From assembly GCA_964036045.1 (NCBI GenBank), contig OZ038394.1:3186399-3250398 (forward strand): a stretch of DNA of 64,000 nt, read 5' to 3'. This DNA is from Eutreptiella sp. 'Long Island Sound 2002' (lineage: Eukaryota; Euglenozoa; Euglenophyceae; Eutreptiales; Eutreptiaceae). Under the pieces are notes generated by a model that worked only from the letters and a program-made list of their open reading frames with translations, was not told where the DNA came from and did not search any database. A program made the position numbers and the translations under genes. Positions 44,760 through 59,800 of this stretch are shown here, piece by piece (the stretch's first letter is position 1; the number at the start of each line of letters is the position of its first letter).

Positions 44760-45880
44760 TTATGTGAACCGGCTTGGATCTCCATTATGTGAACCGGCTT
44801 GGAGCTGCGTTGCGTGAACTGGCTTGGATGTGCATTGTGTGAACCTGCTTGGATCTACATTGTGTGAACCGGCTTTGGATGTCCATTGTGTGAACCGGCT
44901 TGGATCTCCATTGTGTGAACCGCCTTGGATCTCCATTATGTGAACCGGCTTGGATCTCCATTGTGTGAACCGGCTTGGATCTCCATTGTGTGAACCGGCT
45001 TGGATCTCCATTGTGTGAACCGGCTTGGATCTCCATTGTGTGAACCGGCTTGGATCTCCATTGTGTGAACCGGCTTGAAGCTCCATTGTGTGAACCGACT
45101 TGAAGCTCCATTGTGTGAACGGGCTTGGATCTCCATTATGTGAACCGGCTTGAACATCATTGTGTGAACTAGCTTGAAGCTCCGTTGTGTGAACCAGCTT
45201 GGATCTCCATTGTGTGAACCGGCTTGGATCTCCATTGTGTGAACCGGCTTGAACATCATTGTGTGAACTAGCGTGAAGCTCCATTGTGTGAACCGGCTTG
45301 GATCTATATTGTGTGGACTAACTTGAACCTCCGTTGTGTGAAACCGCTTGGATCTCCATTGTGTGAACCGGCTTCGATCTCCATTATGTGAACCGGCTTG
45401 GATCTCCATTGTGTGAATCGGCTTGAAGCTCCATTGTGTGAACCGGCTTGGATCTATATTGTGTGAACTAGCTTGACCCTCCGTTGTGTGAACCGGCTTG
45501 GATCTCCATTGTGTGAACCGGTTTGGATCTCCATTGTGTGAACCGGCTTGGATCTCCATTGTGTGAACCGACTTGAAGCTCCATTGTGTGAACTAGCTTG
45601 AACATCATTGTGTGAACCGGCTTGGATCTCCATTGTTTGAACCGGCTTGAACATCATTGTGTGAACTAGCTTGAAGCTCCGTTGTGTGAACCGGCTTGGA
45701 TCTGCATTGTGTGAACCGGCTTGGATCTCCATTCTGTGAACCGGCTTGAACATCATTGTGTGAACTACCTTGAAGCTCCATTGTGTGAACCGGCTTGGAT
45801 CTATGTTGTGTGAACCAGCTTGGATCTCCATTTTGTGAAACGGCTTGGATCTCCATTGTGTGAACCGGCTTGGATCTCCA
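44760..45880 (+). repeat. Higher-order block in the array, copy 1
   Basis: This string of unit variants, including the rare GGAGCTGCGTTGCGTG unit at 44801 and the 26-bp GGCTTTGGATGTCC unit at about 44872, is repeated almost base for base 1,940 bp downstream at 46700-47820. Confidence 0.75.
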
Positions 45881-46699
45881 TTGTGTGCACCGGCTTGGAT
45901 CTATGTTGTGTGAACCGGCTTGGATCTCCATTGTGTGAACCGTCTTGGATCTCCATTATGTGAACTGGCTTGAAGCTCCATTGTGTGAACCGGCTTGAAC
46001 ATCATTGTGTGAACCGCCTTGGATCTCCATTCTGTGAACCGGCTTGGATATCCGTTGTGTGAACCGGCTTGAACATCATTGTGTGAACTAGCTTGAACCT
46101 CCGTCGTGTGAACCGGCCTGGATCTCCATTATGTGAACCGGCTTGGATCTCCATTGTGTGAACCGGCTTGGATCTGCATTGTGTGAACCGGCTTGGATCT
46201 CCATTGTGTGAACCGTCTTGGATCTCCATTGTGTGAACCGGCTTGAAGCTCCATTGTGTGAACCGGCTTGAACATCATTGTGTGAACCGGCTTGGGTCTC
46301 CATTGCGTGAACCGGCTTGAACATCATTGTCAGAACCGGCTTGAACCTCCGTTGTGTGAACCAGCTTGGATCTTCATTGTGTGAACCGGCTTGGATCTCC
46401 ATTCTGTGAACCGGCTTGGATCTATATTGTGTGAACCGGGTTGAACCTCCGTTGTGTGAACCGGCTTGGATCTCCATTGTGTGAACCGGCTTGGATCTCC
46501 ATTGTGTGAACCGGCTTGGATCTCCATTGTGTGAACCGGCTTGAAGCTCCATTGTGTGAACCGGCTTGAATATCATTGTGTGAACCGGCTTGGATCTCCA
46601 TTGTGTGAACCGGCTTGAACATCATTGTGTGAACTAGCTTGAAGCTCCGTTGTGTGAACCGGCTTGGATCTCCGTTGTGTGAACCGGCTTGGATCTCCA

Positions 46700-47820
46700 T
46701 TATGTGAACCGGCTTGGATCTCCATTATGTGAACCGGCTTGGAGCTGCGTTGCGTGAACTGGCTTGGATGTGCATTGTGTGAACCTGCTTGGATCTACAT
46801 TGTGTGAACCGGCTTTGGATGTCCATTGTGTGAACCGGCTTGGATCTCCATTGTGTGAACCGCCTTGGATCTCCATTATGTGAACCGGCTTGGATCTCCA
46901 TTGTGTGAACCGGCTTGGATCTCCATTGTGTGAACCGGCTTGGATCTCCATTGTGTGAACCGGCTTGGATCTCCATTGTGTGAACCGGCTTGGATCTCCA
47001 TTGTGTGAACCGGCTTGAAGCTCCATTGTGTGAACCGACTTGAAGCTCCATTGTGTGAACGGGCTTGGATCTCCATTATGTGAACCGGCTTGAACATCAT
47101 TGTGTGAACTAGCTTGAAGCTCCGTTGTGTGAACCAGCTTGGATCTCCATTGTGTGAACCGGCTTGGATCTCCATTGTGTGAACCGGCTTGAACATCATT
47201 GTGTGAACTAGCGTGAAGCTCCATTGTGTGAACCGGCTTGGATCTATATTGTGTGGACTAACTTGAACCTCCGTTGTGTGAAACCGCTTGGATCTCCATT
47301 GTGTGAACCGGCTTCGATCTCCATTATGTGAACCGGCTTGGATCTCCATTGTGTGAATCGGCTTGAAGCTCCATTGTGTGAACCGGCTTGGATCTATATT
47401 GTGTGAACTAGCTTGACCCTCCGTTGTGAGAACCGGCTTGGATCTCCATTGTGTGAACCGGTTTGGATCTCCATTGTGTGAACCGGCTTGGATCTCCATT
47501 GTGTGAACCGACTTGAAGCTCCATTGTGTGAACTAGCTTGAACATCATTGTGTGAACCGGCTTGGATCTCCATTGTTTGAACCGGCTTGAACATCATTGT
47601 GTGAACTAGCTTGAAGCTCCGTTGTGTGAACCGGCTTGGATCTGCATTGTGTGAACCGGCTTGGATCTCCATTCTGTGAACCGGCTTGAACATCATTGTG
47701 TGAACTACCTTGAAGCTCCATTGTGTGAACCGGCTTGGATCTATGTTGTGTGAACCAGCTTGGATCTCCATTTTGTGAAACGGCTTGGATCTCCATTGTG
47801 TGAACCGGCTTGAAGCTCCA
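46700..47820 (+). repeat. Higher-order block in the array, copy 2
   Basis: Near-identical to 44760-45880 at an offset of 1,940 bp. Minus-strand translations of the two blocks differ by about one residue in 200. That is far less than between neighbouring 25-bp units, so the block duplication is recent relative to the array. Confidence 0.75.
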
Positions 47821-50800
47821 TTGTGTGAACCGGCTTGGATCTATATTGTGTGAACTAGCTTGACCCTCCGTTGTGTGAACCGGCTTGGATCTCCATTGTG
47901 TGAACCGGCTTGGATCTCCATTGTGTGAACCGGCTTGGATCTCCATTGTGTGAACCGACTTGAAGCTCCATTGTGTGAACTAGCTTGAACATCATTGTGT
48001 GAACCGGCTTGGATCTCCATTGTTTGAACCGGCTTGAACATCATTGTGTGAACTAGCTTGAAGCTCCGTTGTGTGAACCGGCTTGGATCTCCATTGTGTG
48101 AACCGGCTTGGATCTCCATTCTGTGAACCGGCTTGAACATCATTGTGTGAACTACCTTGAAGCTCCATTGTGTGAACCGGCTTGGATCTATGTTGTGTGA
48201 ACCAGCTTGGATCTCCATTTTGTGAAACGGCTTGGATCTCCATTGTGTGAACCGGCTTGAACATCATTGTGTGAACTAGCTTGAAGCTCCGTTGTGTGAA
48301 CCGGCTTGGATCTGCATTGTGTGAACCGGCTTGGATCTCCATTCTGTGAACCGGCTTGAACATCATTGTGTGAACTACCTTGAAGCTCCATTGTGTGAAC
48401 CGGCTTGGATCTATGTTGTGTGAACCAGCTTGGATCTCCATTTTGTGAAACGGCTTGGATCTCCATTGTGTGAACCGGCTTGAAGCTCCATTGTGTGAAC
48501 CGGCTTGGATCTATATTGTGTGAACTAGCTTGACCCTCCGTTGTGTGAACCGGCTTGGATCTCCATTGTGTGAACCGGCTTGGATCTCCATTGTGTGAAC
48601 CGGCTTGGATCTCCATTGTGTGAACCGACTTGAAGCTCCATTGTGTGAACTAGCTTGAACATCATTGTGTGAACCGGCTTGGATCTCCATTGTTTGAACC
48701 GGCTTGAACATCATTGTGTGAACTAGCTTGAAGCTCCGTTGTGTGAACCGGCTTGGATCTCCATTGTGTGAACCGGCTTGGATCTCCATTCTGTGAACCG
48801 GCTTGAACATCATTGTGTGAACTACCTTGAAGCTCCATTGTGTGAACCGGCTTGGATCTATGTTGTGTGAACCAGCTTGGATCTCCATTTTGTGAAACGG
48901 CTTGGATCTCCATTGTGTGAACCGGCTTGGATCTCCATTGTGTGCACCGGCTTGGATCTATGTTGTGTGAACCGGCTTGGATCTCCATTGTGTGAACCGT
49001 CTTGGATCTCCATTATGTGAACTGGCTTGAAGCTCCATTGTGTGAACCGGCTTGAACATCATTGTGTGAACCGCCTTGGATCTCCATTGTGTGAACCGGC
49101 TTGGATATCCGTTGTGTGAACCGGCTTGAACATCATTGTGTGAACTAGCTTGAACCTCCGTCGTGTGAACCGGCCTGGATCTCCATTATGTGAACCGGCT
49201 TGGATCTCCATTGTGTGAACCGGCTTGGATCTGCATTGTGTGAACCGGCTTGGATCTCCATTGTGTGAACCGTCTTGGAACTCCATTGTGTGAACCGGCT
49301 TGAAGCTCCATTGTGTGAACCGGCTTGAACATCATTGTGTGAACCGGCTTGGGTCTCCATTGCGTGAACCGGCTTGAACATCATTGTCAGAACCGGCTTG
49401 AACCTCCGTTGTGTGAACCAGCTTGGATCTTCATTGTGTGAACCGGCTTGGATCTCCATTATGTGAACCGGCTTGGATCTATATTGTGTGAACCGGGTTG
49501 AACCTCCGTTGTGTGAACCGGCTTGGATCTCCATTGTGTGAACCGGCTTGGATCTCCATTGTGTGAACCGGCTTGGATCTCCATTGTGTGAACCGGCTTG
49601 AAGCTCCATTGTGTGAACCAGCTTGAATATCATTGTGTGAACCGGCTTGGATCTCCATTGTGTGAACCGGCTTGAACATCATTGTGTGAACTAGCTTGAA
49701 CATCATTGTGTGAACCGGCTTGGATCTCCATTGTGTGAACCGGCTTGAACATCATTGTGTGAACTAGCTTGAAGCTCCGTTGTGTGAACCGGCTTGGATC
49801 TCCATTGTGTGAACCGGCTTGGATCTCCATTGTGTGAACCGGCTTGAACATCATTGTGTGAACTAGCATGAAGCTCCATTGTGTGAACCGGCTTGGATCT
49901 ATATTGTGTGAACTAAGTTGAACCTCCGTTGTGTGAAACGGCTTGGATCTCCATTGTGTGAACCGGCTTGGATCTCCATTATGTGAACCGGCTTGGATCT
50001 CCATTGTGTGAACCGGCTTGAAGCTCCATTGTGTGAACCGGCTTGGATCTCCATTATGTGAACTAGCTTGAACCTCTGTTGTGTGAACCGGCTTGGATCT
50101 CCATTGTGTGAACCGGCTTGGATCTCCATTGTGTGAACCGACTTGAAGCTCCATTGTGTGAACCGGCTTGAATATCATTGTGTGAACCGGCTTGCATCTC
50201 CATTGTGTGAACCGGCTTGAACATCATTGTGTGAACTAGCTTGAAGCTCCGTTGTGTGAACCGGCTTGGATCTGCATTGTGTGAACCGTCTTGGATCTCC
50301 ATTGTGTGAACCGGCTTGAACATCATTATGTGAACTACCTTGAAGCTCCATTGTGTGAACCGGCTTGGATATCCATTGTGTGAACCGGCTTGGATCTCCA
50401 TTGTGTGAAACGGCTTGGATCTCCATTGTGTGAACCGGCTTGGATCTCCATTGTGTGAACCGGCTTGGATCTCCATTGTGTGAACCGGCTTGAACATCAT
50501 TGTGTGAACTAGCTTGAACCTCCGTTGTGTGAACCGGCTTGGATCTCCATTGTGTGAACCGTCCTGGATCTCCATTGTGTGAATCGGCTTGAACATCATT
50601 GTGTGAACTACCTTGAAGCTCCATTGTGTGAACCGTCTTGGATCTATGTTGTGTGAACTGGCTTGGATCTCCATTGTGTGAACCGGCTTGGATATGCATT
50701 GTGTGAACCGGCTTGGATCTCCATTATGTGAACCGGCTTGGATCTCCATTGTGTGAACCGGCTTGGTTCTCCATTGTGTGAACCGGCTTGGATCTATATT

Positions 50801-53800
50801 GTGTGAACTAGCTTAAATTTCCGTTGTGTGAACCGGCTTGGATCTCCATTGTGTGAACCGGCTTGGATCTCCATTGTGTGAACCGTTTTGGATCTCCATT
50901 GTGTGAACCGGCTTGAAGCTCCATTGTGTGAACGGGCTTGGATCTCCATTATGTGAACCGGCTTGAACATCATGGTGTGAACTAGCTTGAAGCTCCGTTG
51001 TGTGAACCAGCTTGGATCTCCATTGTGTGAACCGGCTTGGATCTCCATTGTGTGAACCGGCTTGAACATCATTGTGTGAACCAGCGTGAAGCTCCATTGT
51101 GTGAACCGGCTTGGATCTATATTGTGTGAACCAACTTGAACCTCCGTTGTGTGAAACGGCTTGGATCTCCATTGTGTGAACCGCCTTGGATCTCCATTAT
51201 GTGAACCGGCTTGGATCTCCATTGTGTGAACCGGCTTGGATCTCCATTGTGTGAACCGGCCTGGATCTATATTGTGTGAAGTAGCTTAAATTTCCGTTGT
51301 GTGAACCGTCTTGGATCTCCATTGTGTGAACCGGCTTGGATCTCCATTGTGTGAACCGGCTTGGATCTCCATTGTGTGAACCGGCTTGAAGCTCCGTTGT
51401 GTGAACCGGCTTGAACATCATTGTGTGAACCGGCTTGGATCTCCATTGTGTGAACCGGCTTGAACATCATTGTGTGAACTAGCTTGAAGCTCCATTGTGT
51501 GAAACGGCTTGGATCTCCATTGTGTGAACCGGCTTGGATCTCCATTGTGTGAACCAGCTTGAACATCATTGTGTGAACTAGCTTGAAGCTCCATTCTATG
51601 AGCCGGCTTGGATCTATGTTGTGTGAACCGGCTTGGATCTCCATTGTGTGAAACGGCTTGGATCTCCATTGTGTGAACTAGCTTGGATCTCCATTGTGTG
51701 AACCAGCTTGAACATCATTGTGTGAACTAGCTTGAACCTCCGTTGTGTGAACCGGCTTGGATCTCCATTATGTGAACCGGCTTGGATCTCAATTGTGTGA
51801 ACCGGCTTGGATCTGCATTGTGTGAACCGGCTTGGATCTCCATTGTGTGAACCGGCTTGGATCTCCATTATGTGAACCGGCTTGGATCTCCATTGTGTGA
51901 ACCGGCTTGAAGCTCCATTGTGTGAACCGGCTTGGATCTATATTGTGTGAACTAGCTTGAACCTCCGTTGTGTGAACCGGCTTGGATCTCCATTGTGTGA
52001 ACCAGCTTGGATCTCCATTGTGTGAACCGGCTTGGATCTCCATTGTGTGAACCGGCTTGAAGCTCCATTGTGGAACCGGGTTGAACATCATTGTGTGAAC
52101 CGGCTTGGATCTCCATTGTGTGAACCGGCTTGAACATCATTGTGTGAACTAGCTTGAAGCTCCGTTGTGTGAACCGGCTTGGATCTCCATTGTGTGAACC
52201 GGCTTGGATCTCCATTGTGTGAACCGGCTTGGATCTATGTTGTGTGAACCGGCTTGGATCTCCATTGTGTGAAACGGCTTGGATCTCCATTGTGTGAACC
52301 AGCTTGGATCTCCATTGTGTGAACCGGCTTGGATCTCCATTGTGTGAACTAGCTTGAAGCTCCATTCTGTGAACCGGCTTGGATCTATGTTGTGTGAACC
52401 GGCTTGGATCTCCATTGTGTGAAACGGCTTGGATCTCCATTGTGTGAACCAGCTTGGATCTCCATTGTGTGAACCGGCTTGGATCTCCATTGTGTGAACC
52501 GGCTTGAACATCATTGTGTGAACTAGCTTGAAGCTCCGTTGTGTGAACCGGCTTGGATCTCCATTGTGTGAACCGGCTTGGATCTCCATTGTGTGAACCG
52601 GCTTGGATCTATGTTGTGTGAACCGGCTTGGATCTCCATTGTGTGAAACGGCTTGGATCTCCATTGTGTGAACCAGCTTGGATCTCCATTGTGTGAACCG
52701 GCTTGGATCTCCATTGTGTGAACTAGCTTGAAGCTCCATTGTGGAACCGGCTTGGATCTATGTTGTGTGAACCGGCTTGGATCTATGTTGTGTGAAACGG
52801 CTTGGATCTCCATTGTGTGAACCAGCTTGAAGCTCCGTTGTGTGAACCGGCTTGGATCTCCATTGTGTGAACTAGCTTGAAGCTCCATTCTGTGAACCGG
52901 CTTGGATCTATGTTGTGTGAACCGGCTTGGATCTCCATTGTGTGAAACGGCTTGGATCTCCATTGTGTGAACCAGCTTGGATCTCCATTGTGTGAACCGG
53001 CTTGGATCTCCATTGTGTGAACCGGCTTGAACATCATTGTGTGAACTAGCTTGAACCTCCGTTGTGTGAACCGGCTTGGATCTCCATTATGTGAACCGGC
53101 TTGGATCTGCATTGTGTGAACCGGCTTGGATCTCCATTGTGTGAACCGGCTTGGATCTGCATTGTGTGAACCAGCTTGGATCTGCATTGTGTGAACCGGC
53201 TTGAACATCATTGTGTGAACTAGCTTGAAGCTCCATTGTGTGAACCAGCTTGGATCTCCATTGTGTGAACCGGCTTGGATCTCCATTGTGAGAACCGGCT
53301 TGAACATCATTGTGTGAACCGGCTTGGATCTATATTGTGTGAACTAACTTGAACCTCCGTTGTGTGAAACGGCTTGGATCTCCATTGTGTGAACCGGCTT
53401 GGATCTCCATTATGTGAACCGGCTTGGATCTCCATTGTGTGAACCGGCTTGAAGCTCCATTATGTGAACCGGCTTGGATCTATGTTGTGTGAACCGGCTT
53501 GGATCTGCATTGTGTGAACCGTCTTGGATCTCCATTGTGTGAACCGGCTTGAACATCATTGTGTGAACTAGCTTGAAGCTCCATTGTGTGAACCAGCTTG
53601 GATCTCCATTGTGTGAACCGGCTTGGATCTCCATTGTGAGAACCGGCTTGAACATCATTGTGTGAACCGGCTTGGATCTATATTGTGTGAACTAACTTGA
53701 ACCTCCGTTGTGTGAAACGGCTTGGATCTCCATTGTGTGAACCGGCTTGGATCTCCATTATGTGAACCGGCTTGGATCTCCATTGTGTGAACCGGCTTGA

Positions 53801-56800
53801 AGCTCCATTATGTGAACCGGCTTGGATCTATGTTGTGTGAACCGGCTTGGATCTCCATTGTGTGAAACGGCTTGGATCTCCATTGTGTGAACCAGCTTGG
53901 ATCTCCATTGTGTGAACCGGCTTGGATCTCCATTGTGTGAACCGGCTTGAACATCATTGTGTGAACTAGCTTGAACCTCCGTTGTGTGAACCGGCTTGGA
54001 TCTCCATTATGTGAACCGGCTTGGATCTGCATTGTGTGAACCGGCTTGGATCTCCATTGTGTGAACCGTCTTGGATCTCCATTGTGTGAACCGGCTTGAA
54101 GCTCCATTGTGTGAACCGGCTTGGATCTCCATTATGTGAACCGGCTTGAACATCATTGTGTGAACTAGCTTGAAGCTCCGTTGTGTGAACCAGCTTGGAT
54201 CTCCATTGTGGGAACCGGCTTGGATCTCCATTGTGTGAACCAGCTTGAACATCATTGTGTGAACTAGCGTGAAGCTCCATTGTGTGAACCGGCTTGGATC
54301 TATATTGTGTAAACTAACTTGAACCTCCGTTGTGTGAAACGGCTTGGATCTCCATTGTGTGAACCGGCTTGGATCTCCATTGTGTGAACCGGCTTGGATC
54401 TCCATTGTGTGAACCGGCTTGGATCTCCATTGTGTGAACCGGCTTGGATCTCCATTGTGTGAACCGGCTTGGATCTCCATTGTGTGAACCGGCTTGGATC
54501 TCCATTGTGTGAACCGGCTTGGATCTATATTGTGTGAACCGGCTTGGATCTCCATTGTGTGAACCGGCTTGAAGCTCCATTGTGTGAACCGGCTTGGATC
54601 TATATTGTGTGAACTAGCTTGAACCTTCGTTGTGTGAAACGGCTTGGATCTCCATTGTGTGAACCGGCTTGGATCTCCATTGTGTGAACCGGCTTGGATC
54701 TCCATTGTGTGAACTAGCTTGGATCTCCATTGTGTGAACCGGCTTGGATCTCCATTGTGTGAACCGGCTTGGATCTCCATTGTGTGAACCGGCTTGGATC
54801 TCCATTGTGTGAACCGGCTTGGATCTCCATTGTGTGAACCGGCTTGAAGCTCCATTGTGTGAACCGGCTTGAACATCATTGTGTGAACCGGCTTGAAGCT
54901 CCATTGTGTGAACCGGCTTGAACATCATTGTGTGAACTAGCTTGGATCTCCATTGTGTGAAACGGCTTGGATCTCCATTGTGTGAACCGGCTTGGATCTC
55001 CATTGTGTGAACCGGCTTGAAAATCATTGTGTGAACTAGCTTGAAGCTCCATTGTGTGAACCGGCTTGGATCTATGTTGTGTGAACCGGCTTGGATCTCC
55101 ATTGTGTGAACCGGCTTGGATCTCGATTATGTGAACCGGCTTGGATCTCCATTGTGTGAACCAGCTTGGATCTCCATTGTGTGAACCGGCTTGGATCTCC
55201 ATTGTGTGAACCGGCTTGAAGCTCCATTGTGTGAACCGGCTTGGATCTCCATTGTGTGAACCGGCTTGGATCTCCATTGTGTGAACCAGCTTGAACATCA
55301 TTGTGTGAACCGGCTTGGATCTCCATTGTGTGAACCGGCTTGGATCTCCATTGTGTGAACCGGCTTGAACATCATTGTGTGAACTAGCTTGAACCTCCGT
55401 TGTGTGAACCGGCTTGGATCTCCATTATGTGAACCGGCTTGGATCTCCATTGTGTGAACCGGCTTGGATCTGCATTGTGTGAACCGGCTTGGATCTCCAT
55501 TGTGTGAACCGGCTTGGATCTCCATTATGTGAACCGGCTTGGATCTCCATTGTGTGAACCGGCTTGGAGCTGCGTTGTGTGAACCGGCTTGGATCTCCAT
55601 TATGTGAACCGGCTTGGATCTCGATTGTGTGAACCGGCTTGAACATCATTGTGTGAACCGGCTTGGATCTCCATTGTGTGAACCGGCTTGGATCTCCATT
55701 GTGTGAAACGGCTTGGATCTCCATTGTGTGAACCGGCTTGGATCTCGATTATGTGAACCGGCTTGGATCTCCATTGTGTGAACCAGCTTGGATCTCCATT
55801 GTGTGAACCGGCTTGGATCTCCATTGTGTGAACCGGCTTGAAGCTCCATTGTGTGAACCGGCTTGGATCTCCATTGTGTGAACCGGCTTGGATCTCCATT
55901 GTGTGAACCAGCTTGAACATCATTGTGTGAACTAGCTTGAACCTCCGTTGTGTGAACCGGCTTGGATCTCCATTGTGTGAACCAGCTTGGATCTCCATTG
56001 TGTGAACCGGCTTGGATCTCCATTGTGTGAACCGGCTTGAAGCTCCATTGTCGAACCGGGTTGAACATCATTGTGTGAACCGGCTTGGATCTCCATTGTG
56101 TGAACCGGCTTGAACATCATTGTGTGAACTAGCTTGAAGCTCCGTTGTGTGAACCGGCTTGGATCTTAATTGTGTGAACCGGCTTGGATCTCCATTGTGT
56201 GAACCGGCTTGAACATCATTGTGTGAACTAGCTTGAAGCTCCATTGTGTGAACCGGCTTGGATCTATGTTGTGTGAACCGGCTTGGATCTCCATTGTGTG
56301 AAACGGCTTGGATCTCCATTGTGTGAACCGGCTTGGATCTCCATTGTGTGAAGTGGCTTGGATCTCCATTGTGTGAACCGGCTTGGATCACCATTGTGTG
56401 AACTAGCTTGAAGCTCCGTTGTGTGAACCGGCTTGGATCTCCATTGTGTGAACCGGCTTGAACATCATTGTGTGAACTAGCTTGAAGCTCCGTTGTGTGA
56501 ACCGGCTTGGATCTTAATTGTGTGAACCGGCTTGGATCTCCATTGTGTGAACCGGCTTGAACATCATTGTGTGAACTAGCTTGAAGCTCCATTGTGTGAA
56601 CCGGCTTGGATCTATGTTGTGTGAACCGGCTTGGATCTCCATTGTGTGAAACGGCTTGGATCTCCATTGTGTGAACCGGCTTGGATCTCCATTGTGTGAA
56701 CCGGCTTGGATCTCCATTGTGTGAACCGGCTTGGATCTCCATTGTGTGAACCGGCTTGGATCTCCATTGTGTGAACCGGCTTGAAGCTCCATTGTGTGAA

Positions 56801-59800
56801 CCGGCTTGAAGCTCCATTGTGTGAACCGGCTTGAACATCATTGTGTGAACCGGCTTGGATCTCCATTGTGTGAACCGGCTTGAACATCATTGTGTGAACT
56901 AGCTTGAAGCTCCGTTGTGTGAACCAGCTTGGATCTCCATTGTGTGAACCGACTTGGATCTCCATTGAGAGAACCGGCTTGAACATCATTGTGTGAACTA
57001 GCGTGAAGCTCCATTGTGTGAACCGGCTTGGCTCCATATTGTGTGAACTAACTTGAACCTCCGTTGTGTGAAACGGCTTGGATCTCCATTGTGTGAACCG
57101 GCTTGGATCTCCATTATGTGAACCGGCTTGGATCTCCATTGTGTGAACCGGCTTGAAGCTCCATTGTGTAAACCGGCTTGGATCTATATTGTGTGAGCTA
57201 GCTTGAACCTCCGTTGTGTGAACCGGCTTGGATCTCCATTGTGTGAACCGGCTTGGATCTCCATTGTGTGAACCGGCTTGGATCTCCATTGTGTGAACCG
57301 GCTTGGATCTCCATTGTGTGAACCGGCTTGAACATCATTGTGTGAACCGGCTTGGATCTCCATTGTGTGAACCGGCTTGAACATCATTGTGTGAACTAGC
57401 TTGAAGCTCCGTTGTGTGAACCGGCTTGGATCTCCATTGTGTGAAATAGCTTGAAGCTCCATTCTGTGAACCGGCTTGGATCTATGTTGTGTGAACCGGC
57501 TTGGATCTCCATTGTGTGAAACGGCTTGGATCTCCATTGTGTGAACCAGCTTGGATCTCCATTGTGTGAACCGGCTTGGATCTCCATTGTGTGAACCGGC
57601 TTGAACATCATTGTGTGAACTAGCTTGAACCTCCGTTGTGTGAACCGGCTTGGATCTCCATTATGTGAACCGGCTTGGATCTGCATTGTGTGAACCGGCT
57701 TGGATCTCCATTGTGTGAAACGGCTTGGATCTCCATTGTGTGAACCAGCTTGGATCTCCATTGTGTGAACCGTCTTGGATCTCCATTGTGTGAACCGGCA
57801 TGAACATCATTGTGTGAACTAGCTTGAAGCTCCATTGTGTGAACCAGCTTGGATCTCCATTGTGTGAACCGGCTTGGATCTCCATTGTGAGAACCGGCTT
57901 GAACATCATTGTGTGAACTAGCGTGAAGCTCCATTGTGTGAACCGGCTTGGATCTATATTGTGTGAACTAACTTGAACCTCCGTTGTGTGAAACGGCTTG
58001 GATCTCCATTGTGTGAACCGGCTTGGATCTCCATTATGTGAACCGGCTTGGATCTCCATTGTGTGAACTAGCTTGAAGCTCCATTATGTGAACCGGCTTG
58101 GATCTATGTTGTGTGAACCGGCTTGGATCTCCATTGTGTGAAACGGCTTGGATCTCCATTGTGTGAACCGGCTTGGATCTCCATTGTGTGAACCGGCTTG
58201 GATCTCCATTGTGTGAACCGGCTTGAACATCATTGTGTGAACTAGCTTGAACCTCCGTTGTGTGAACCGGCTTGGATCTCCATTATGTGAACCGGCTTGG
58301 ATCTGCATTGTGTGAACCGGCTTGGATCTCCATTGTGTGAACCGTCTTGGATCTCCATTGTGTGAACCGGCTTGAACATCATTGTGTGAACCGGCTTGGA
58401 TCTCCATTATGTGAACCGGCTTGAACATCATTGTGTGAACTAGCTTGAAGCTCCGTTGTGTGAACCAGCTTGGATCTCCATTGTGGGAACCGGCTTGGAT
58501 CTCCATTGTGTGAACCAGCTTGAACATCATTGTGTGAACTAGCGTGAAGCTCCATTGTGTGAACCGGCTTGGATCTATATTGTGTAAACTAACTTGAACC
58601 TCCGTTGTGTGAAACGGCTTGGATCTCCATTGTGTGAACCGGCTTGGATCTCCATTGTGTGAACCGGCTTGGATCTCCATTGTGTGAACCGGCTTGGATC
58701 TCCATTGTGTGAACCGGCTTGGATCTCCATTGTGTGAACCGGCTTGAAGCTCCATTGTGTGAACCGGCTTGGATCTATATTGTGTGAACCGGCTTGAACA
58801 TTATTGTGTGAAACGGCTTGGATCTCCATTGTGTGAACCGGCTTGGATCTCCATTGTGTGAACCGGCTTGGATCTCCATTGTGTGAACCGGCTTGGATCT
58901 CCATTGTGTGAACCGGCTTGGATCTCCATTGTGTGAACCAGCTTGGATCTCCATTGTGTGAACCGGCTTGGATCTCCATTGTGTGAACCGGCTTGAAGCT
59001 CCATTGTGTGAACCGGCTTGAACATCATTGTGTGAACCGGCTTGGATCTCCATTGTGTGAACCGGCTTGAACATCATTGTGTGAACTAGCTTGGATCTCC
59101 ATTGTGTGAAACGGCTTGGATCTCCATTGTGTGAACCGGCTTGGATCTCCATTGTGTGAACCGGCTTGAAAATCATTGTGTGAACTAGCTTGAAGCTCCA
59201 TTGTGTGAACCGGCTTGGATCTATGTTGTGTGAACCGGCTTGGATCTCCATTGTGTGAACCGGCTTGAAGCTCCATTGTGTGAACCGGCTTGGATCTCCA
59301 TTGTGTGAACCGGCTTGGATCTCCATTGTGTGAACCGGCTTGAACATCATTGTGTGAACTAGCTTGAACCTCCGTTGTGTGAACCGGCTTGGATCTGCAT
59401 TGTGTGAACCGGCTTGGATCTCCATTGTGTGAACCGGCTTGGATCTCCATTATGTGAACCGGCTTGGATCTCCATTGTGTGAACCGGCTTGGAGCTGCGT
59501 TGCGTGAACTGGCTTGGATATGCATTGTGTGAACCGGCTTGGATCTACATTGTGTGAACCGGCTTGGATCTCCATTGTGTGAACCGGCTTGGATCTCCAT
59601 TGTGTGAACCGGCTTGGATCTCCATTGTGTGAAACGGCTTGGATCTCCATTGTGTGAACCGGCTTGGATCTCCATTGTGTGAACCGGCTTGGATCACCAT
59701 TGTGTGAACTAGCTTGAACCTCCGTTGTGTGAACCGGCTTGGATCTCCATTGTGTGAACCAGCTTGGATCTCCATTGTGTGAACCGGCTTGGATCTCCAT

